This document shows, in pieces, positions 56,958 to 64,000 of a DNA stretch of 64,000 nucleotides. Made by a program: the position numbers and the translations under genes. Location of the stretch: NCBI RefSeq assembly GCF_001680005.1, contig NC_033568.1:1116001-1180000 (forward strand). Reading direction: 5' to 3'. Positions within the stretch are counted from its first letter, which is position 1, and each line of letters begins with the position of its first letter. This stretch comes from Plasmodium coatneyi (Eukaryota > Apicomplexa > Aconoidasida > Haemosporida > Plasmodiidae). The notes under the pieces were generated by a model that made no database searches, was not told the origin of the DNA, and was given only the letters and a program-made list of their open reading frames with translations.

Positions 56958-58153
56958 AGTGAGCGCAGAAGAGCTTATCGGATGGGGAAAGTTTCTCCCT
57001 TGGGACGTCCATATCGTTGTGTGATGTGTTGCGTCGTGGCGCTTACACCGCCGCAGTTGTGCACATGATATGGTAGGACAAGAGCAGTGATTTTTTTTTT
57101 TAAGAAAAGATACGCACGCATGTGTAAGCCACTGCGTCATGCTGGATTGGTCTGCGTCTATATTCCGTCGAAGGTGATTTTCATCACCATTTGTATTGTA
57201 ACTGAAAGGTCTTTTTTTATTTTTTATTTATTTTTTTTTTTTTTTGTCGATTTTGCATCCTACATAGAGTTTCTCCATCGGAGGAATTTTCAGTCCGTTT
57301 GTTCTGACTTGTATGCGCGAGTATGCGTCTTTTTTTCGTATCCATATATAAAAGTTCATCATGTCGAATGATGCGCTTATCATGTTTAATGGCTCGTCAA
57401 CGCACATTGTCCATCACACTGTCATATGGGCACGTTGTGCTTGTGCGGGTATCTGTAGGAAGGCACCTTTTCATGCTTCCTTTTTTGCAAAAAAAAAAAA
57501 AAATTATTTTCATTCGTCTTGATTATATCCCACCTCAGTGACGTTCCCTTTTTTTATGTTGCCACAAACGGTATGCATACTGTTCCGCATTATTCTTCCT
57601 TTTTTTTTTTTTTTTTTTTTGTTTCTTTTGTTTTTTTTTTCTGTTTAATTTAGGCTAACAAAATTTAAACAACACACGGTCAGGAAATTTTTTTCCCGTT
57701 CATGTCGCGTTGAGCCAAGTCGAACATTTTAACATTGTGGAAAGAAGCGCGTTCTTCACGGCTTGAACAGGTTAACGCGTGAGGGGGCGGAAATAAAGCA
57801 CACTGAAGGTGAAGGCATCTGCAGCATTGTGAAAAAAAATGGCGAACTCCTAGTGAACCCCCCTTTTTTTTAGCAACTTGATATTTTTCATTTTTAAAGG
57901 GGGGGGACCAAGATTTGTTCCCCTCAAAGGTGTAAAACATCATTTCGTAGAAGTGCTTTGGTAAGCACGGAGGCGGGGAAAGGTGGTGTCCTTTTGTCAT
58001 TTTTTTTTTTGGTGAAGCGCATATTGCCTCGGCATACTTTTCAGCGCAACGTAAATACATTTGTGATGCGTTGCGTGGTATGCCTATATAACAGACAGAT
58101 TACAGTTTTGTAAGTAAATAGTTATCTTCCCCAATTACACCCCCAAAGCAAGC
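56958..58153. other. Intergenic region
   Basis: About 1.2 kb between two plus-strand genes; T-runs at 57227-57246 and 57600-57620, A-run at 57488-57503. No gene is recognised. Confidence 0.6.
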
Positions 58154-61100
58154 ATGCTGCGGAACACGGGGAAAGCCTCCACGGCCGCGTCAGAGAAGGC
58201 AAAGGAGAAGAACAAAATTTATAACAAACGAATAGATAAGGAAATACAAAATTTGAAGCAATCAAAACTTCTGGATGATAGCAATGTATACATAACCGTT
58301 AGTCAAGAAAACGAGGAGCAGAACAGTGACCCAGTTGTCTTCGGCCACAGTTTGGACAACACGGAGAGCAACACATATTTGCTCCTACTGGAAACGTTTA
58401 GTGAGGAATATTTTCAAAGTGAGAATTTTTTTGTGAGCAATTTTATTAATCATATAAAAGTTGTAAAGGAAAAGATAAAGGGTGGAGCTTTCCCCACAAG
58501 TGGTCATAGGAGTAGCAACACCTCCCTCATTGGAGAAGTGTACAAATACGGGGAATATAAAAATAGTTTGTGTCCTTTTTTTGGCGTTTATGAGACGCTA
58601 TGTTTGGAGAGCATCTTCGAAAGCTTCCAAAACTTTTTAAGCGAAATTTGTTTTTTCAGACAAATTTTTGAAACCTTTAAAAATGGCTTCATGAGGGAGC
58701 AGCGCATCTTTGGGGGAATGAGCGAGGAAGACAGGGCAGAGGAGAATTCCCCATGGGACAGTCGTCAGAGCAGTGAATTTTCCTTCTTCACCAATACCTT
58801 CTTCGAAATTATATACAAAGATTTCACTACCCATTTGCAAACCATCCAAAGGGAGATCATAATAAAATTACAGGAAGGGGAAGAGTACGAAGAGGAATCA
58901 TTTTATGAGATTTTCTCTGAATTCTTCTATAAGTACTATAGTATAAAAGAAAGTGTTATGTTTTCATTTTTCGTTTTTGAGGACTACCCGTTTAGCAAAC
59001 CGTACGTTAATATAGAAAATCTACCCTCTTCCTTTTTTAAAAAAAAAACACAAAAAAAATTGAAGGGAGATAAATATAATCAGAAAAACATACTCAACAT
59101 TTTACTTCACCAAAAGGGCGAAGGGTGGATCCCAAAAATTACCATCGGAAATTTATTCGAAGAGTGCCAAAAGTTTGTTCATGTAATTTTTTTCTTTTAT
59201 CAGTACAAAGTTTACCTTTTTTTCTATTACCTTATGAAGCATAAAATATTTGAGCTCTTTCTGAAAAGCCACTGCAAGGTGAATTTGGAGACGTACCCCC
59301 TTGTCTATGCCTACGTAGCTGCTGTAGACAAAAAAATAGTAGCAAAAACAGAAAGAAAAAAAAATTATTCCAATTTGCTGTACAGCATTGATAACTGCGA
59401 ATGCATTAATCAAGACTTCTTTTTGTATAAATTTTTTTACAATTATAAAAGGGTAAAGAGGAAGTTGGCCAGCCCTGTTGTGGATGATGAAGGGAAGACG
59501 ACTGCCCTTACGGATCACCTAATGGAGATGAAAAAAAAAAGATATAAGTATTATATATATTTGTTTTTCCTTCTTTTTCTTTTTTTCCTCCCTCTATTTA
59601 TTAAAAATGTGTTTATATACCAGACGGAGGAAATTCAGTATTATCTCCAAAACGCGGGTAACAGCTGTTTCGTGCACTTTGAAAATATGCCTAGTGACAC
59701 CCAAGGGTGGGGAAACCATCCTCTGTTTTGGGTTTACATGGGAGGAATAAGCAAGGTAAGCTCCACATGGATGGGTGACGATGTGAAGAATGGCCATCCC
59801 GGTGAGGGGGCACACACAGTACGTGGAAAGATGGACAAGGAAGGAGCGAGCAAACAGGGGGATAACCTCGTAGGAAGCAGTGACAACAGGGAGGAGGGCC
59901 AAGAAGAAAGGGTGACAAACTCTACAGCGAGTACACAACACGACGGAGCAAAAGATAATGGAATAAGCAGCAATGTGAAGAACGCACAGAACGGGGGGAA
60001 GAGCGACGCCCCCCCAAAGGGTATCATCACCGTCCTGCTAGCCATTTCCGAGTTTCTGCTCTTCACACTGGGGATTATCTACAATTTGCGTTTACTAAAA
60101 AAAAGGATTGAACACAACAACTTGGTGTTAAACATTTGCTCTGCCATGCTAATTCTGTACAGCCCAATTTTTATTTCCAAGAATACCAACTACGTAACAA
60201 CTCTATCCCTGGGGTTGCTCTTCTGGGCCATCAATTTAATTTTACAGAAAAAAATGTACATGTCCATTTGTGTGTATTTTATATCCATCTATTTTGATCT
60301 GCGTAATTTGAGTTTTTTCGTTCCCTTCCTATTTATCTATGTTTATATAAGCAGCATGTATGTGAGGAGAAAAGGCAACAAGGTGAAGACGTCACTTAAA
60401 AATTGGTGCCACGTTTGCAGGTATGTGCTCCTTTACCTCCTATCATATGGTGTGATCACATATTTTTTATTTTATATTTTTTCCTCCGACCAAATTGGAT
60501 GGATGGACACGGCAAAACGGTGTGCACGTTTTTTGGGTGCCCATTTGGAACGCACGGGAGAGGCCTTTCCGGGAAGAAGCCACGTCGCCTCGTCCATTCG
60601 GGGAGCGACCACATGGAATGGAAGTAAACACACGGAAAGAATGGTAGACGGAGGGGGCATCCTCCCCGTTGGGAATCCCCACCATGCGCAGATCTTTTTC
60701 CTGTCCCTTATCCCCCACATGTTGAGCATCCTTATTAATTACCTCCTCGTCGTGAATACCATTGCTAAGCTGTACGTCTCATTAGCCGTTTCATGCATCA
60801 TATTTTTTTTTACCTCCTGGGGGGACTCAAATTCGTGCGATTATTTCCTAACCGTGTTGTGCATTTTTCAGTTCCTTTTTATCAACGTTGTTCGTAGCTC
60901 AAGCATTCTGTTTAATGTTCTCATTTCTTCCTTCATAGTATTAGCGTGTGATAGTTTTAATGTGTACTTATTTTGGCTATCCATTTTTTATTTTCTTGTT
61001 CATATTTATTTAATGTTTCCTTGGGTGAATTTCCTTCCCAATGTGAATTATCATTTTCGTGTTTTTTTCCATTTGGTGTGTCAACTGTGCAGGTACGTTG

Positions 61101-61678
61101 TGTGTAACTTGCTTCATTTGTATGAGACGTGTATAAAGGATTTTGCCCTTTCCTTCGTGGTCATTCTTTTTCCTCACTCATCTGTTATCGCGCCACTGCA
61201 TGAGAAGAATACTCAGTACATCATTCAACGGAAGGAAATCCAACGGAAGATTATTTTTTGTTTGTGCTCCCATTTGTCTCGTGACTTTTTGCACCTCCCC
61301 CTGACGTGTTTCTCTTTGGCGCTTTTTCTGCTGCTTGGATTTCTGCGGGTAAGCATAGTCAGGTTTTGCATACCCGCTTCCCACTTAGCATTTACCGATA
61401 CCCATTTTGCCAATCCCCCCCTGCAGCTACACACCCCCCAGAGGTCCCTCCGAACCGCCCTCTGCACACTGAAGTGTTTAGTCGTGACCACCTTGCTGGC
61501 AATACTTCTGGTAAGAATAAAAAGGAAACCCACCTCGTCTGCCAGGACGGGGTATCCGTAACACCTGGAGGAGAGCACCTCCTGTTGGCACACCACCAAG
61601 ACAACCACATATGTGCTCTCCACGTGAGACGTCTTTTTTGTTTCACCCAATGCCAAAATTGTACGATCACAGGGGTAG

Positions 61679-61729
<51 letters not shown>

Positions 61730-61865
61730 TTTTTTTTTCCTTTCTGCTTCCCTCCCGCAGTTATTCTACACAAAACGGAAGCAATTCAGAAAGCTTGACT
61801 TCCTGAGCATCCCCCAGTCTGCACGCAAGAGGGCGTTCCCGCTGGAGCGACCCAAGAAGTTGTGA
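58154..61865 (+). CDS. Polytopic membrane protein, possibly ALG6/ALG8-like
   Basis: Exons 58154-61348, 61427-61510 and 61761-61865 join in phase 0 (donors GTAAGC and GTAAGA) and give 1127 residues. The first ~470 residues are hydrophilic to mixed, and then a membrane segment begins near residue 470. A loop of about 130 residues follows, then roughly ten hydrophobic helices, and a basic C-terminal tail in exon 3. A segment reading ILYSPIFISKNTNYVTTLSLGLLFWAI has the spacing of the family loop HFQYN-xx-LGL in ALG6/ALG8 dolichyl glucosyltransferases, but the key residues are not conserved. Plasmodium is thought to lack ALG6/ALG8, so a diverged or non-catalytic relative is only an inference. The second intron holds a (TA)n tract. 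Confidence 0.82.
61683..61722. repeat. (TA)n microsatellite in an intron
   Basis: About 19 TA dinucleotides inside intron 2 of the polytopic membrane protein gene, followed by a T-run next to the acceptor. Length is likely to vary among isolates. Confidence 0.9.
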
Positions 61866-62996
61866 AGACAAGCGCGCACGCGCAGAGGTATATTTGTGCC
61901 ATGACACTTTGGTGACACCTTTGTTGCGAATTTGTTTGGCTTTTTTTTTTTGCGTTTTTTTTGATTTTTTCCTAGTGTACACCACCGTGGTACTCTTCTC
62001 GGGGTTATCCCCCCCAAAGAAGGCGCAGATCTGTAACATCGCAACTTTCCAACTTTGCAACTGTCCGTTTGACAAAATTTCTTTTTGGACTTACAAAAAT
62101 GTAAAGGGGGAAATGTTCAATGGGTGGTGAGTAGATATGAGGGTGTCTGAAGCACCCGGAAAGGTGGAGGGGGGTTAAATTAAAAATTGCTATGTTGGGG
62201 TGTAAGCAAAAATGCAGTGAATCAAGGCTGTTCAGTGTGTGCAGGAGAGCACGCACATACACTCACATGCCTATGGGTAAGCAAGCATGTGTAGTTATAT
62301 AGACATATGCACGTGAACACATTTCTTTAATTACAATAATCAGAAAAGAGCAAAATGGATAAATAAATAGTGAGCACCTAAGCAGAAGAGGCACAACACA
62401 TGCACAGAATTGGGGGATGCAAAAACGGGGCCATTCGTGCAAACGTGTAATTGTTGCTAAGGCACAGATACAAAATTAAAGAAAAGGGATTCTTAACAAA
62501 AAAAAAAAAAAAAGAAAAGAAAAAAAGAAAGGGTAGGTTAGTGTAGGGTAGGGTTGGTGTGACAGTAAAAGAACACGAATGGGACGGGTAACCGGACGTG
62601 GAGAGAATGAGGAAGATTTATCACACAGGCGTACACCTCCCACACTTGGTCCACTTCGTCCTGGTTTCCGCACAAACGGTTGGCGTGATTCTGGCGCAAG
62701 CGTATTTACACGCCCGCCTGCATAGACAATTGACACATATCTGCCACGGGGGAGCAGTCCCCTCAATGGGTGGGGATGCGGAGGTCTCCGTTCTACCCCC
62801 AACGGGCGCACACGCATATATATATATGTTATATATATATGTACACATATACGTACATACACACATGCTTGTCGCCTTACCCACGGGAGGTGCAACTCGT
62901 GGGTGCAGAAAACTGGAAAGACAAAACACCACAGGGGACGCATGCATATAGGACAACGCATCCAACAGACAGATTAGATGAATTCATTCCTCTGCC
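61866..62996. other. Convergent intergenic region
   Basis: 3' flanks of the membrane protein gene and the Asn/Tyr repeat gene. It holds an A-run at 62501-62515 and TA/CATA repeats at 62815-62860. An open stretch ending at 62130 has mixed composition but no support. Confidence 0.6.
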
Positions 62997-64000
62997 CTAC
63001 TGCTTAATATACTTGTTACCTTCGTTGTAGTATTGGTGGTTATTTCCGTTGGGGTAGTTCCCATACATGGGGTCATAGTAGTAAGTGCTTCCTCCATTCA
63101 TATAGGTGGTGTTATTCATATACATATCATGAACGTATCCGTCATTCATATAATTAGGGGTGTTCATATAATTGGGGCTGTTCATGTAGTTGGGGTTGTT
63201 TACATAACTAGGGTTGCTGTTCATGCAGTTCGGGTTATTTACATAACTAGGGTTGCTATTCATGCAGTTGGGGTTGTTAAGGTAATTCGGGTTGTTACTG
63301 TAGTTGGGGTCGTTCACGTAAGCGAGGTTGTTCACGTAGCTCGGACCGTTCATGTAGTTCGGGCAATTCTGGGTGCCAAGGCAGTTCCTGTTTCGCATAT
63401 AGTTTGGGTCATTCATGTAGTTCTGGTTTGCCATGTAGTTGGGGTCGCTCAGGTAATTTTGGTTTGCCATGTATCCGTTTGTCATGTAGCTGCCGCCCAT
63501 GTAGTGATCGTTCATGGGGTGGTTCATGTAACGATTGTCATTAAAGAAGGTGGGATTGTCTCCTATGTAGTTGGCGCCACCGGGGGGGTAGAAACTTTCG
63601 GGGTAGTAGAAGTCCCCGCTCCCGTTGCAGTTAACATTGGCGTTACCATTGACATTGCCGTTTGGAATACAGCTACCGTCGTAACCGTAGGCACCCCCAT
63701 ACCCGGCATTGCCACTATTTGGAAAATTACCATCATAGGGTTTCTCCCCATTTGTATATCCATCGTAGCGCTTTTCATTTGGCTGAAATTTCTTGTTCAC
63801 GTCATGAGGACCCATGGCATTCTTCCTACCGTCTCCGAACGGTACCTGCGTGTTGCTACCCATATTAGTACTGCTATGCTCGTCATGACCTTTTTTATAA
63901 TTGAAGGTTTTCCCATTGGCGAATTCATTTCCACCCGCCGCTGAAATGAGTCCTCTATGTTGAGTTGCGTTGTTAACAAAGTCTTCTTTTTTTTTCTTTT
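62997..64000 (-). CDS. Asn/Tyr/Met repeat protein, N-terminal part beyond right edge
   Basis: The minus-strand frame is open from the right edge to TAG at 62997-62999, giving about 334 visible residues; an in-frame ATG at 63863 exists, but the frame stays open upstream and reads as protein, so the true start is probably outside. I do not recognise the family. The C-terminal half consists of about fifteen imperfect copies of a seven-residue unit of the type NPNYMNN/NPNYVNN, with Tyr and Asn in fixed positions and Met, Cys or Val varying. A Gly/Tyr/Asn-rich stretch with NVNGNANVN precedes it. Such repeats are typical of prion-like, condensate-prone or RNA-associated Plasmodium proteins, but nothing here proves a role. 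No membrane segment is visible. Confidence 0.8.
   Translation of the reverse strand, partial: KKKKEDFVNNATQHRGLISAAGGNEFANGKTFNYKKGHDEHSSTNMGSNTQVPFGDGRKNAMGPHDVNKKFQPNEKRYDGYTNGEKPYDGNFPNSGNAGYGGAYGYDGSCIPNGNVNGNANVNCNGSGDFYYPESFYPPGGANYIGDNPTFFNDNRYMNHPMNDHYMGGSYMTNGYMANQNYLSDPNYMANQNYMNDPNYMRNRNCLGTQNCPNYMNGPSYVNNLAYVNDPNYSNNPNYLNNPNCMNSNPSYVNNPNCMNSNPSYVNNPNYMNSPNYMNTPNYMNDGYVHDMYMNNTTYMNGGSTYYYDPMYGNYPNGNNHQYYNEGNKYIKQ

Noticed and set aside
61894..62130. Possible extra exon after the polytopic membrane protein
   Set aside because: The stretch looks mildly protein-like, but no donor in exon 3 joins it in a usable frame and the exon 3 stop gives a sensible tail.

Overview
This window is from a malaria parasite of the simian/vivax clade. 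Plasmodium knowlesi fits best. It has intron-bearing genes, long poly(dA):poly(dT) tracts between genes, low-complexity protein insertions, and PIR-family (kir-type) genes lying inside a chromosome next to interstitial GGGTTTA/GGGTTCA telomere-type repeats. One kir-type gene carries 13 residues identical, as I recall it, to host CD99, a known hallmark of P. knowlesi KIR proteins. P. coatneyi or another close relative cannot be excluded from sequence reading alone.

Layout. From 1 to about 35.7 kb and from 50.3 kb to the right edge lies conserved housekeeping chromosome. In order: a large low-complexity protein cut by the left edge (+), NADP-type glutamate dehydrogenase (-), a 15-exon coiled-coil protein with possible SYCP2-like/kinetochore character (+), a NAPE-PLD-like metallo-beta-lactamase-fold protein that has lost its zinc ligands (-), a metacaspase-like protein that has lost its catalytic dyad and carries a frame break (+), the ER-shaping GTPase SEY1 (+), a 4-exon membrane protein (-), a two-exon HIT zinc-finger protein of ZNHIT1/Vps71 type (+), the 18S rRNA dimethyladenosine transferase DIMT1 (-), serine palmitoyltransferase (+), a 1031-residue protein with C-terminal membrane segments (+), a three-exon polytopic membrane protein (+), and an Asn/Tyr repeat protein cut by the right edge (-). 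As I recall it, this order matches P. falciparum chromosome 14 around GDH1, MCA3, SEY1, DIM1 and SPT, so most of the window is ordinary conserved synteny.

Between DIMT1 and serine palmitoyltransferase, which I recall as neighbours in P. falciparum, sits a species-specific island of about 10-14 kb (roughly 37.8-47.6 kb). It holds two minus-strand kir-type genes, a plus-strand kir remnant with an in-frame stop, an interstitial telomeric array (41.70-42.36 kb), and an adjoining minisatellite (42.36-43.11 kb) whose unit combines a 15-nt coding-like repeat with a telomere motif. I reconstructed both kir genes as four phase-0 exons: a 9-nt first exon, a PIR domain exon without a membrane segment, a second PIR domain exon with a membrane segment, and a tail exon. 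Spliced models come from GT/AG sites, phase agreement and protein continuity. No search or transcript data were available.
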